From CAIXPS01 sp034430115 (lineage in GTDB: Bacteria > Chloroflexota > Anaerolineae > J036 > Brachytrichaceae): a DNA stretch of 64,000 nucleotides. This document shows positions 26,129 through 33,374 of the stretch, one piece after another. The stretch is from NCBI GenBank assembly GCA_034430115.1, contig DAOUFG010000184.1, forward strand, positions 26,273-90,272, read 5' to 3'. The notes below the pieces were generated by a model. That model did no database searches and was not told the origin of the DNA. It was given only the letters and a program-made list of their open reading frames with translations. Made by a program: the position numbers and the translations under genes. Within the stretch, counting starts at the first letter, position 1; every line of letters starts with the position of its first letter.

Positions 26129-27136
26129 ATGGCTAAGACCCAGCTAATTCCAGCGAGCAATAGCGCAGCCCTTCCGGCGCAGGTGGCACAGTCTGCGCGT
26201 GATTACGTGAACGCCAGCAAGCGCGACAACACGCGCATCACGTACCGCAAGGCGTGGGCGGCCTTTGAGACGTTCTGCGCAGCGCATGGCTACCAGGCAC
26301 AGCCGGCCAGCGTGCCCGCCGTGGTTCACTACCTCACCAGCCTGGCCGACAGTGGCTACAAGGTGAGCACCATCGAGCTTCACAAGTCGGCAATCAGCTT
26401 TGCGCATGGGGGCAAGGGCAGCGCCATAAACCCAGCGCTTGCCCCGGAAGTGCGCATCCTCATGCAGGGCATACACAACAAGCTTGCCCAGGACAAGCCG
26501 GAGCAAGCAGCGCCAGAGCAAGCCCGCCCGATCATGCTTGCCGACCTGCGGCGCATGATTGCCGCCACGGGTGACACCATTGGGGGCAAGCGCGACCGGG
26601 CAATCTTGCTTGTGGGATGGTTTGGGGCCATGCGCAGAAGCGAGATAGCCGGCCTCGATGTGCGTGACCTGATTTTCCGCGATGACGCGGTGATTTTGAC
26701 GCTCCGCAACACCAAAACCGACAAGGGCAGCAAGGGCCAAACCCTCACGCTGCCCAGGCTCAATGACACGGCGATATGCCCTGTGACAGCCCTGCGCGAG
26801 TGGTTGAAGGCGTCGGGCATTGGCAGCGGGCCGGTGTTTGTGCGCGTGGACAAGTGGGGCCATGCCGGACGTGCGCGCATCAACGACAAGCACGTCGATT
26901 CGGTGGTCAAGCGCCTGGCTGAGCGTGCCGGGCTAAGCGATACACCCAGCGACTACCGGCGCATCAGCGGCCACAGCCTGCGCGCGGGATTCGCAACCCA
27001 AGCCGCACGCGATGGGATCCCCGATCACGCAATCATGCAGGTCACACGGCACGCATCGCGCGTGATGCTGGATCGCTACATCCGCGAGGGTGGTAGCGCC
27101 ATGCTGGACACGCTACGACAGGTGGCAGGGGAATAA
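26129..27136 (+). CDS. tyrosine recombinase/integrase
   Basis: A 335-residue phage-integrase-family protein. It has an N-terminal SAM-like core-binding domain (~20-120) and a catalytic domain with the R of GAMRRSEIAGL near 169-170, HSLRAGFATQ (H-x-x-R) near 282-285, TRHASR near 308 and the nucleophile Tyr in LDRYIREG near 317. It has a good AGAGAGG site eight bases before the start. Codon use is GC-rich with the following genes and unlike the recombinase just upstream. It may integrate, excise or resolve element 2, which also owns a serine recombinase at its other end. Confidence 0.9.
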   Translation: MAKTQLIPASNSAALPAQVAQSARDYVNASKRDNTRITYRKAWAAFETFCAAHGYQAQPASVPAVVHYLTSLADSGYKVSTIELHKSAISFAHGGKGSAINPALAPEVRILMQGIHNKLAQDKPEQAAPEQARPIMLADLRRMIAATGDTIGGKRDRAILLVGWFGAMRRSEIAGLDVRDLIFRDDAVILTLRNTKTDKGSKGQTLTLPRLNDTAICPVTALREWLKASGIGSGPVFVRVDKWGHAGRARINDKHVDSVVKRLAERAGLSDTPSDYRRISGHSLRAGFATQAARDGIPDHAIMQVTRHASRVMLDRYIREGGSAMLDTLRQVAGE

Positions 27137-27147
27137 CTGCCAGGATG

Positions 27148-27298
27148 TTGACAGATGAAAGCAGATTCCCTAGAATTTACAGCAATCGAGTTTATCCCAG
27201 GTGCGAGTGCATTGGGGAGTTCAGTGGCAGCAAGTGCGGCCACTATTCGGTCGATCAAGTGAGCGGCCATGTCTCTTGTGAGATGTGGCCGCTTTTTT
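27148..27298 (+). ncRNA. candidate small RNA unit after the integrase
   Basis: TTGACA (27148-27153), 17 bases, then TAGAAT (27171-27176) make a good promoter just after the integrase stop. About 85 bases later a strong terminator begins: AGCGGCC... paired with ...GGCCGCT (27262-27293) followed by six Ts. Between them is an AGTGGC/GCCACT hairpin (27220-27242 region) and no frame of note. A transcript of ~115 bases is implied. It does not share the blocks of units A and B. Confidence 0.4.
27262..27298 (+). terminator. intrinsic terminator after the tyrosine integrase
   Basis: A 14-base stem (AGCGGCCATGTCTC with GAGATGTGGCCGCT, two wobble pairs) and a 4-base loop are followed by TTTTTT. Confidence 0.8.
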
Positions 27299-27367
27299 CG
27301 TTTTTCGCGCTTTGAGAGGATTGGTTCTATGAAGTATATACTTTTGATTAGTAAAATAATCCGCGTA

Positions 27368-27396
27368 TTGACATTCGCCATACATTGTGTTACGAT
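27368..27396 (+). promoter_or_regulatory. promoter of the RHH-RepA operon
   Basis: TTGACA (27368-27373), a 17-base spacer and TACGAT (27391-27396) would start a leader of ~98 bases before the first gene. Confidence 0.55.
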
Positions 27397-27426
27397 TCAA
27401 TCGTTCGACTCAGGCCGTCTTTTTAG

Positions 27427-27488
27427 AACGCCTGGCAGGGTTTAGCAAGCTGAAGCTTGCTTTTTCTTGCCGGGCGTTTTTTGTTTTT
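27427..27488 (+). terminator. terminator-like hairpin in the leader of the RHH gene (attenuator candidate)
   Basis: AACGCCTGGCA (27427-27437) pairs with TGCCGGGCGTT (27468-27478) through one wobble, and an inner AGCAAGC/GCTTGCT hairpin sits inside. T-runs follow directly. The whole structure lies between the promoter at 27368 and the GGAGG site at 27489, so most transcripts would stop before the operon unless read-through is controlled. Confidence 0.6.
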
Positions 27489-27500
27489 GGAGGTTTTCAA

Positions 27501-27680
27501 ATGAAAGGCCAGAAGATGGCGCTAATCCGGCAATTTCGCATTTCGCCCTCGCTTGCATCGAAGATCGACCAGCGAGCGTCCCAACTTGGCTTGTCCCCTT
27601 CGAGCTACCTTCGTTTTTTGATTGCGCGCGATACCAGCGCCGCGCAGGAGGCGGAGCATGTCCATGTCTCGACCGATTAG
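27501..27680 (+). CDS. small RHH-like DNA-binding protein
   Basis: The ATG at 27501 follows GGAGG by seven bases, which fixes the start. The product (59 residues) has a basic N-terminus, a strand IRQFRIS and two helices (SLASKIDQRASQLG, SPSSYLRFLIAR), a ribbon-helix-helix fold. It heads the replication operon of element 2 and is likely its copy-number or transcription regulator. Confidence 0.65.
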   Translation: MKGQKMALIRQFRISPSLASKIDQRASQLGLSPSSYLRFLIARDTSAAQEAEHVHVSTD

Positions 27681-27825
27681 CCCGCCCAGGCGGCTGGCCC
27701 TCGTGGTCGCGAAGATCGCGCGGCGTATGGCGCAGCAATGCCCTTCAAGCGTGGAACTTTCTCACGGCAACACGCTTGAAGGACAGACATCCACCAGCCC
27801 ACGGAAGGCGAGCGGACATGTCTAA
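27658..27825 (+). CDS. possible small basic protein nested between RHH and RepA genes
   Basis: An ATG at 27658 has an AGGAGG about seven bases upstream. The 55-codon frame overlaps the end of the RHH gene and the first codons of the helicase gene. The product is basic (RPISPPRRLALVVAKIARRM). The ribosome-binding site and the overlaps on both sides argue for translation. There is no family support. Confidence 0.45.
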   Translation: MSMSRPISPPRRLALVVAKIARRMAQQCPSSVELSHGNTLEGQTSTSPRKASGHV

Positions 27826-28891
27826 TTCTACTGCCCAGCAACTCTCAGCGCTGGCCCGCGACCCTGAGCGCGCGCAGGCGCTGCAACGGGCGCTGGGCGG
27901 GACGCCCGAAGGCGATCAGATGCTGGCTGAGTTGTTTTCCACGAACATTTCCGGTGGCGGGCTTGCAACGACTACAGGGGTGGAGTTGTACACGCGCCAG
28001 TATCCACCACGCGAGTTTCTTCTGGATGGTTTGGTCGCGCGCGGCGATTGCGTGTTGCTCGCAGGCCGCCCAAAATCTGGCAAGTCTTGGTTGTTGCTCC
28101 AACTGGCAGCGGCCATTGACACTGGCGATTCATTCTTAGGCCGTCAAACAAAGCGCGGCGGCGTCTTATTCATCGCCCTGGAAGATGGTGAGCGGCGAAT
28201 ACATGAGCGCCTTCATGTCCGCAAATGGAAGCCCACGGCGTCTAGTTTCTCCTTCGGCTTGTTGCCTCTGACTGATGGGGGCCTGGCACAACTTGAGCAG
28301 GCCATAAGCGGATATGCAGCCGTGTTTATCGACACGCTGCGCGCGGCCTGCGGGCCGGGTACAGACGAAAACGACAATTCGACGATGGGCGGCATTGTGC
28401 AATCACTCGCGGATATAGCCCACAGGCGCGAAATTACTTTTGTCATTTCGCATCATACCCGCAAAGGGGAAGCCGAAGACCCGTTCGAGCTAATCCGGGG
28501 CGCGGGCGCAATTCGTGGGGCCTACGACGTTGGCGTTGTGATTCAGCGCAAACCAAGAGAGCTTGAGGCAGTGCTGCACATCGAGGCGCGTGACATCGAA
28601 TCCGACGACATGACGATCCGGTTCGATGGCGCTACCGGCTGGAGTTACGAGGGCAACGGCGAACGTATCGCAGAGATACGCGCGGGCCGGGCCGTACTCC
28701 GAGCGCTGAATGACCTGGGCGACGATCAGCCAACAGAAGCCGTGGCGACGAAGCTAGGGGTCAGCAAGGAGGCAGCGCGCAAGCAATTAACGAGTGCGCT
28801 GGGACGGGGGTTAGTTGCCCGCAAAGATGAACATGCCGAACGTGGCAAGAAGCCGCGTGACCTTTGGAGCTTGGTTTCTTCTGACACTTAA
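27818..28891 (+). CDS. RepA-like AAA_25 hexameric helicase
   Basis: From the ATG at 27818 the protein is 357 residues. Walker A AGRPKSGKSW lies near 85-94, a glutamate strand FIALEDGERR near 117-126, Walker B AVFIDTLRA near 167-175 and ISHHTRKGE near 207-215. The C-terminal ~60 residues form a winged helix (TEAVATKLGVSKEAARKQL). This is the RepA/RSF1010-type replicative helicase domain found on plasmids, ICEs and satellites. With the primase 100 bases downstream and the repeat array between them it forms a small autonomous replication module. Confidence 0.85.
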   Translation: MSNSTAQQLSALARDPERAQALQRALGGTPEGDQMLAELFSTNISGGGLATTTGVELYTRQYPPREFLLDGLVARGDCVLLAGRPKSGKSWLLLQLAAAIDTGDSFLGRQTKRGGVLFIALEDGERRIHERLHVRKWKPTASSFSFGLLPLTDGGLAQLEQAISGYAAVFIDTLRAACGPGTDENDNSTMGGIVQSLADIAHRREITFVISHHTRKGEAEDPFELIRGAGAIRGAYDVGVVIQRKPRELEAVLHIEARDIESDDMTIRFDGATGWSYEGNGERIAEIRAGRAVLRALNDLGDDQPTEAVATKLGVSKEAARKQLTSALGRGLVARKDEHAERGKKPRDLWSLVSSDT

Positions 28892-28975
28892 TGTAGTTGT
28901 TATTGGTTGTTATTGGTTGTTTTTCCGCTTTTTAGGCACTTAGCAAAAACAACCCAAAACAACCTAAAACAACCC
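28891..28975. repeat. iteron-like array: three 10-bp repeats facing three inverted 10-bp repeats
   Basis: Three tandem units of about ATTGGTTGTT (28891-28921) are followed, after a short centre, by three tandem units AAAACAACCC/T at 28946-28955, 28956-28965 and 28966-28975. The two sets are inverted copies. GGTTGTTATTGGTTGTTTTT (28905-28924) matches the complement of 28945-28964 at 18 of 20 positions. The 10-base period puts sites on one face of the helix. Lying between a replicative helicase and a primase gene, it is a likely replication origin or initiator site. A plain terminator is less likely. Confidence 0.6.
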
Positions 28976-28991
28976 TCTATGAGGCACAAGA

Positions 28992-30086
28992 GTGGTTGAC
29001 ACAACTTCTTTGCGGCGAAGTGTGAACCTGGCCGACCTGGTGGCCCAGGCGGGCGGCACCTTGCGGCGCACCGGCAACGGCTGGTACGCGGGGCCGTGTC
29101 CGTTCTGTGGCGGCAAGGATCGGTTTGTGGTGCATGACACCGGCGATGGGTGGCGCTGGATGTGCCGGGGTTGTGGCGATGGCCGGTATCACGATGCAAT
29201 CGACTTCTACCGGCGTTGGCAGTCGGCGAGCTTTACGCAGGCGTGCGCAGACCTGGCCGGGTTGCCTCTTGCGGCAAGCACACCGGCGACACAGGCCCCA
29301 GCACGCAGTACGCACGCACCGGCAGACCTGCAAGAGGCGGCGTGCGAGGCCATCGTCCAGGGCGTCAAGGCGTTATGGGCTGACACTGGCGCACGTGCGC
29401 GGGCCTGGCTGAATGCGCGAGGGCTGAGCGATGAAACATTGCAACGCTGGCAGATCGGCTACGTGCCTGGTGAACCGAGCGAATGGCGCGAGATTGCCGG
29501 GCTAAGCGTCCCTTGCGGCATCCTAATCCCCGGCGTCATCGATGGCGAGGTTTGGTATCTCAAAATGCGGCGCGCGGCAGGCAAACCGAAGTACCTGGCC
29601 GTGAAAGGTCTGGCCGTCCCTGCCCTATTTGGCGCGGACACGTTGAGCGGGCATGACGTGGCCGTGATGACCGAAGGCGAATTCGATGCGATGTTGCTGC
29701 ACCAGGTGGCCGGCGACCTGTGCGGCGTGATGACGCTGGGCAGCCAATCGGCAGGGTTGGATGTGCCCACCTGGGCCGGCTACTTGCTGCCTATCTCGCG
29801 GCTGATCGTGGCCTACGACGTTGACACGGCGGGCGACACCGGCGCGGCGCGCGTGACACGTATTACCAGGCGTGCGCAGCGTGTGGCCGTGCCGGTTCTG
29901 CGCGAAGGCGATAAGGACATCACGGACTTCTGGCGGCATGGCGGCGACCTGCGAGCCTGGGTGTCCGGGTTGATCGGCGCGGACGATGACGACGCGCTGA
30001 TAGAAGCGGTTTTAGCGTGGGGCGAACACGTCGGCTATGAACCGACGTTCGGCCCACAAGGGCAAATTGTGATGCGGCGCGAATGA
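28992..30086 (+). CDS. DnaG-like primase (CHC2 zinc finger plus Toprim)
   Basis: The start is a GTG with GAGG eight bases upstream. A CHC2-type zinc finger comes first: C36 and C39 (CPFCGGKDRF), then C58 and C61 (CRGCG). A Toprim domain follows, with EGEFDAM near 226-232 and DVDTAGD near 275-281. The helicase-binding domain of cellular DnaG is absent, as usual for element-borne primases. It would lay primers at the element origin together with the RepA-like helicase. Confidence 0.9.
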   Translation: MVDTTSLRRSVNLADLVAQAGGTLRRTGNGWYAGPCPFCGGKDRFVVHDTGDGWRWMCRGCGDGRYHDAIDFYRRWQSASFTQACADLAGLPLAASTPATQAPARSTHAPADLQEAACEAIVQGVKALWADTGARARAWLNARGLSDETLQRWQIGYVPGEPSEWREIAGLSVPCGILIPGVIDGEVWYLKMRRAAGKPKYLAVKGLAVPALFGADTLSGHDVAVMTEGEFDAMLLHQVAGDLCGVMTLGSQSAGLDVPTWAGYLLPISRLIVAYDVDTAGDTGAARVTRITRRAQRVAVPVLREGDKDITDFWRHGGDLRAWVSGLIGADDDDALIEAVLAWGEHVGYEPTFGPQGQIVMRRE

Positions 30087-30104
30087 GCCGCATCGGAGGT
30101 AAAC

Positions 30105-30296
30105 ATGATTATTCGTGTCAGGATGGCGACCAGTGACGAAGGCGGCGATATTCCGCAATTCCCACAGCGGCGGCAATTCAAGCGCCCGTTGTGGTTGCGC
30201 GATGTGCATGAGCCCGAATGCGAGGCAGAACTAAGTTCCCTCGCGCGTGAAACGTTGGCGAAAATGCCGCTGTTTCATGGAGGAAAAATTCGATGA
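30105..30296 (+). CDS. small uncharacterised protein
   Basis: An ATG with CGGAGG five bases upstream opens a 63-residue frame (MIIRVRMATSDEGGD...). Its stop overlaps the start of the next gene (ATGA), which supports it. No domain is recognised. Confidence 0.55.
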   Translation: MIIRVRMATSDEGGDIPQFPQRRQFKRPLWLRDVHEPECEAELSSLARETLAKMPLFHGGKIR

Positions 30297-30814
30297 GCTA
30301 CTTGGAAGAACAGATCGAACGTGCCGAACTAGCCCAGGCCGAGATAGCGCGGCTAGATGCGTTGCGGGCCCAGGCTGCGACGTTGGAAGGATTGCGCGCT
30401 GAGGTCGTACGTCAGGCCCGGATGGGGAAGATTGTTGCGGAGATGCAAGCGCTTGACCCTACGCTACAGGCCGAGGCCCAGGCGTTGCGGGCTGAGGCGC
30501 AATCGATCCGCGATGACCTGGCCGCACTCGATAAACAGGCGCAGGCCCTGGCCGCACGGCTGAAGCCGTTTCGTGATCGCGCCCGCGTGCTGGAGCACAA
30601 GCTTGCTCATGACATCGTGATGGGCATGGCGGATCGCTATCCACGCGAAGAGCTTGCACCCGTTGAGCGCCACCTTGCGCAGATTTGGCGCGATACGATT
30701 GCTGACCATGCGCTAAATACCATCAGGGTTCAGAACGTGTCGGCGCGCTCGCTTGACGTTGGCATGGTGGCGCTACAGCTTGCCGGCATTACGAGTATGC
30801 CGCTTTATCGTTGA
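30293..30814 (+). CDS. coiled-coil protein of unknown function
   Basis: Residues 1-110 are an almost uninterrupted Ala/Leu/Glu/Arg-rich helix (AELAQAEIARLDALRAQ and similar), predicted to form a coiled coil. The last 60 residues are globular. A GGAGG site and an ATGA overlap with the previous gene support the start. It may be a structural or DNA-organising accessory of element 2. Confidence 0.65.
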   Translation: MSYLEEQIERAELAQAEIARLDALRAQAATLEGLRAEVVRQARMGKIVAEMQALDPTLQAEAQALRAEAQSIRDDLAALDKQAQALAARLKPFRDRARVLEHKLAHDIVMGMADRYPREELAPVERHLAQIWRDTIADHALNTIRVQNVSARSLDVGMVALQLAGITSMPLYR

Positions 30815-30837
30815 CGATTTCCCATCTCTCATGCGGT

Positions 30838-30869
30838 GCCCGTGGCATGACCTCTACCATGCCACGGGC
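30838..30869. repeat. perfect 12-bp stem-loop after the coiled-coil gene
   Basis: GCCCGTGGCATG (30838-30849), an 8-base loop and CATGCCACGGGC (30858-30869) pair perfectly. A run of nine Gs follows, then GGATATTTTTAGG. It probably ends the replication operon, although the usual T-run is displaced. Confidence 0.5.
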
Positions 30870-30915
30870 AGTGGGGGGGGGTGGATATTTTTAGGCATTT
30901 CTGAGCACTTTTCCG

Positions 30916-31416
30916 ATGGGTACGTCTAAACGATTGACGCCGCAACAGGTGGCCGCGATTGAAGCCTTGCTTACGCAGCCGACGATCAAGGCCGCGTCGA
31001 AGGCATCGGGGGTGTCATACGCGACCTTGCGCAGGTGGTTGCATGAGGATGCCTTTGTGGGCATCCTTCGGCGGGCGCAGGCCGAGGCGATGGCGCAATC
31101 GGTGCGCGGCCTGGTGGCATTGTCCGGCGCGGCGCTCGAACGCCTTCGCAAGCTGATAAACAGCAAGGATTCAAAAGTTGCCCTGGGTGCCGTGAGGCTT
31201 GCACTTGCGCAGGCCGTGGCGTACCAAAACGACAATCGCAAGAGCGAGGATCACGACACGATCCCGCCCGAATTATTCGACGAGGCGGTAGGCATCTTTG
31301 TCCGCTACGTGCAAGACCCCGATACACGGGCGCAGGTGGCGGAAGAGTTGCGAAGCCTCGCAAGGAGAGAGAACTATGAGCGAGACTGGCAAGAAAGCGA
31401 TCATGCTGATGATTGA
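30916..31416 (+). CDS. HTH protein, terminase-small-subunit-like
   Basis: The N-terminus has a helix-turn-helix (LTPQQVAAIEALL, then IKAASKASGVSYATLRRWL near residues 26-44) followed by a helical oligomerisation-like part, as in small terminase or transposase-helper proteins. No large terminase is seen in element 2, so packaging is not implied. A regulator is equally possible. The 3' end overlaps the next small gene. Confidence 0.55.
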   Translation: MGTSKRLTPQQVAAIEALLTQPTIKAASKASGVSYATLRRWLHEDAFVGILRRAQAEAMAQSVRGLVALSGAALERLRKLINSKDSKVALGAVRLALAQAVAYQNDNRKSEDHDTIPPELFDEAVGIFVRYVQDPDTRAQVAEELRSLARRENYERDWQESDHADD

Positions 31417-31552
31417 GATTCTCAGTAGCCCGGATCCCGTGGCCGAGGGCCTTCGGCGCAGGTGGGAGGAAACGTTACGCAGTGCACCGTTGGATCGGCG
31501 TATCCTGTACGTGGCCCTCATGCAGCACTTTGCCGAAGTGTTGGCAGCGTAG
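31376..31552 (+). CDS. small helical protein
   Basis: The ATG at 31376 follows AAGGAGAGA by seven bases and overlaps the upstream gene by 41 bases in another frame. The 58-residue product (MSETGKKAIMLMIEIL ...) is helical, with no known domain. Confidence 0.5.
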   Translation: MSETGKKAIMLMIEILSSPDPVAEGLRRRWEETLRSAPLDRRILYVALMQHFAEVLAA

Positions 31553-31578
31553 TGGCGGGATTGTGAGGCGAATGAGTG

Positions 31579-31677
31579 ACCCAGGTCAAATTTATAAATC
31601 TCACAGGAAGCGATTTAAGGCCCATTGGATGCCATTTTTGACCTGGGTATCGTAAACAGAAAAATGAGGGCCTTAAA
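31579..31677. repeat. two interleaved perfect inverted repeats (pseudoknot-capable)
   Basis: ACCCAGGTCAAA (31579-31590) pairs with TTTGACCTGGGT (31637-31648). TTTAAGGCCC (31614-31623) pairs with GGGCCTTAAA (31668-31677). Because the arms alternate, an RNA could form an H-type pseudoknot. A third partner for AAGGCCC, GGGGCCTTTTTAT near 31687, would give a terminator-like alternative. The region is the leader of the HTH gene at 31815 and holds no gene. Confidence 0.55.
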
Positions 31678-31814
31678 ACGCACGCCAGGGGCCTTTTTAT
31701 GGGGTGCCTGGTCGGTGCTGAGCGCGGCAAAAAATGGCAGCCGTGAATTGGGCATATAACACCTGTAACAGGGTATCCCTACAGTTGTGGGATATTCACG
31801 CTACAATCAGCGGC

Positions 31815-32045
31815 ATGGCAAAGGCAAAAACAACTACCTGGATTACCCTGCGCGATGCAATCGAACTGACCGGCTACAACGATGACCACCTGCGCGAGCT
31901 ACTGCGCTTCGGCATGATCGCGGGCCGGAAGTTTGCGAACGTCTGGATGGTCGATAAGAAATCGCTATTGGCTTACCTGAGAGCGCACCAGAAAACAGCG
32001 CGAAAGGATAAGCGATTCGGCCCACATTCTGCGAAAGAGGATTGA
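31815..32045 (+). CDS. excisionase/MerR-like HTH protein (copy 2)
   Basis: From the Met at 31815 the product is 76 residues: TTWITLRDAIELTGYNDDHL, then LLRFGMIAGRKFANVWMVDKKSLLAYL, the same winged-helix design as the protein at 23290-23505. A TACAAT box only ten bases before the ATG (31800-31805) hints at a very short or absent leader. The TGA stop (32043-32045) lies inside the TTGACA box that starts RNA-like unit B, exactly as in copy 1. Confidence 0.75.
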   Translation: MAKAKTTTWITLRDAIELTGYNDDHLRELLRFGMIAGRKFANVWMVDKKSLLAYLRAHQKTARKDKRFGPHSAKED

Positions 32046-32070
32046 CATTGGCAACTTGCGGCGGTAGCAT
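32042..32070 (+). promoter_or_regulatory. sigma70-type promoter of RNA-like unit B
   Basis: TTGACA (32042-32047), 17 bases, then TAGCAT (32065-32070). The -35 box contains the stop codon of the HTH gene. Transcription would begin near 32077. Confidence 0.6.
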
Positions 32071-32076
32071 CCCGCG

Positions 32077-32262
32077 TTGTACGGGATTTTGATCGGTTCC
32101 GTAATATGCGAATCGCCCAGGTGTTCGCAGCACCGGGGCGACTCTGACCCAGCACGCTGGATTAGGCAGCGGTGGGCTACCTGCATTGTACCCATGTGCG
32201 GGGTACAGGGAGCGGGCAGCCAGCCACCATGCACCAGGCGGCGGGTTGCCCGCTTTGTCGTT
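32077..32262 (+). ncRNA. putative structured RNA, copy B
   Basis: The layout follows copy A. P0 is ATCCCG/CGGGAT (about 32069-32087). P1 is GGTG (32120-32123), loop TTCGCAG, CACC (32131-32134), extended by TCGCCC/GGGCGA. CTGACCCA is at 32144-32151. P2 is CACGCT with AGC-G-GTG (32153-32174) and a loop containing TTAGG. The block GGCTACCTGCATTGTAC is at 32175-32191. P3 is AGCGGGCA (32211-32218) with TGCCCGCT (32247-32254), followed by a weak T-rich run. An extra GTACCC/GGGTAC hairpin near 32189-32207 is absent from A. Stems differ in sequence but keep pairing, which argues for RNA rather than DNA function. The RNA may run into the leader of the membrane-protein gene at 32314. Confidence 0.6.
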
Positions 32263-32313
32263 TGTGCGGGGCGCGATGGACAAGCGACGGGTTGGATTTA
32301 CGGATGGTGCGAG

Positions 32314-33060
32314 ATGGAAGATCGACAAGTTGGGGTTTCGAGTGTGGCCGAACTCATGGAGGAAGACGACCACAAGGGCAAGCGTGCGCTTGTCCAGGCA
32401 GCGGCGGCAATCCTCATTGCCGTGGGCCTGCTATTCACGGGCTACATGAGTTTTTCGTTGTACAGCCGGGCATTTCCAGACACCATGAAAGTGCTGGGGC
32501 TCATTCCTGCCGTGCTAATCGAGGGCAGCCTGGCAACGTTCCTACTCGGGTCGTTCGTATGGTTCGCTCATGGCACACAGGGCACCCTCGCCAAAATCTT
32601 CGGGTGGGCGATGTTTGCGATTGTGGCGCTGAATTGCGTCGTTGAGTTTAACGCGCTGGTGGGCAGTGATGCCGGCAATAACGACTTCCTGAAGCTATAC
32701 AGCTTTTGGGGCGTGCCGCTGGTGATCCCGCTTGTGGTGGGCTTCTGGAAAGCCGTCATCGATGCAGACCCGGCAATTCAGATCATGCGCCAGAAACGGA
32801 AGATCCAACAAACCATGCAGATCGGCAAGATGCAATCGCTCATGGTGGCGTTGGGCGAAGAGGAAAGCCGCGCAGCACTCACAGCCTACGGCCAGCGAAA
32901 CGCGCGTGAGATCAACGCGCGCTTGCGGGGCAATGCGCAATTGTCCGCGCATGTGCCAGCACAGAACGATGACGATGTGCCAGCAATGGCCGAACATGTG
33001 CCAGCACGCCCGGCACGCAATGGGCGCAAGGCTGGGGATGACCCAAAAGCCGAAGTTTAA
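32314..33060 (+). CDS. integral membrane protein with basic tail
   Basis: The start is put at the ATG at 32314 (MEDRQVGVSS) because the frame upstream crosses RNA-like unit B. The 248-residue product has four likely membrane helices between ~25 and 145 (LVQAAAAILIAVGLLF, LIPAVLIEGSLATFLLGSF, AMFAIVALNCVVEF, GVPLVIPLVVGFW) and a cytoplasmic basic tail. The topology resembles the N-terminal half of the nuclease fusion at 52290-53339 in element 3. The last 40 codons carry three of the ATGTGCCAGCA repeats. Function unknown. Confidence 0.65.
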   Translation: MEDRQVGVSSVAELMEEDDHKGKRALVQAAAAILIAVGLLFTGYMSFSLYSRAFPDTMKVLGLIPAVLIEGSLATFLLGSFVWFAHGTQGTLAKIFGWAMFAIVALNCVVEFNALVGSDAGNNDFLKLYSFWGVPLVIPLVVGFWKAVIDADPAIQIMRQKRKIQQTMQIGKMQSLMVALGEEESRAALTAYGQRNAREINARLRGNAQLSAHVPAQNDDDVPAMAEHVPARPARNGRKAGDDPKAEV

Positions 33061-33068
33061 TCGCCTAT

Positions 33069-33374
33069 GTGCCAGCACTTGCCTATCACGCTGAAACGCC
33101 GGAAATTCAAGACTTTTCCGCACATGTGCCAGCACTCGATGTTGTGCATGTGCCAGCACTCACGCCCATTGCTGGCACATGGCGCATTGAAGTTACGCGA
33201 CGCGGCAAATTCTGGCAGTGGCGCAAGGGTGCGCACACAGGGCGGCAATCGCGTTACGGTGGCCGGTTCGCGCTGTTGAGTGACGAAAGGAAACGAGCGT
33301 ATGAGCAAAACAAACGGAAGCGACGGCGGGCGAAAGCCCAAACTAAAGCCAACCACGCCCGTCGAGGCGCTTGA
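33069..33374 (+). CDS. possible basic protein
   Basis: A 101-codon frame beginning with GTG inside one of the 11-base repeats. Residues ~38-100 (GTWRIEVTRRGKFWQWRK, then SDERKRAYEQNKRKRRRAK) are strongly basic and look like a nucleic-acid-binding end. The first 35 residues mostly encode the repeats. No ribosome-binding site is clear, and the 3' end overlaps the next gene. Confidence 0.45.
   Translation: MPALAYHAETPEIQDFSAHVPALDVVHVPALTPIAGTWRIEVTRRGKFWQWRKGAHTGRQSRYGGRFALLSDERKRAYEQNKRKRRRAKAQTKANHARRGA

Noticed and set aside
28891..28975. Considered as a short CRISPR-like array
   Set aside because: The units are adjacent 10-mers without spacers, in two opposite blocks, and there are no cas genes. 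An iteron-like array fits better.
32077..32313. N-terminal extension of the membrane-protein gene through RNA unit B
   Set aside because: The extension is Cys- and Arg-rich, unlike the rest, and covers the conserved stems. The ATG at 32314 starts the plausible protein.
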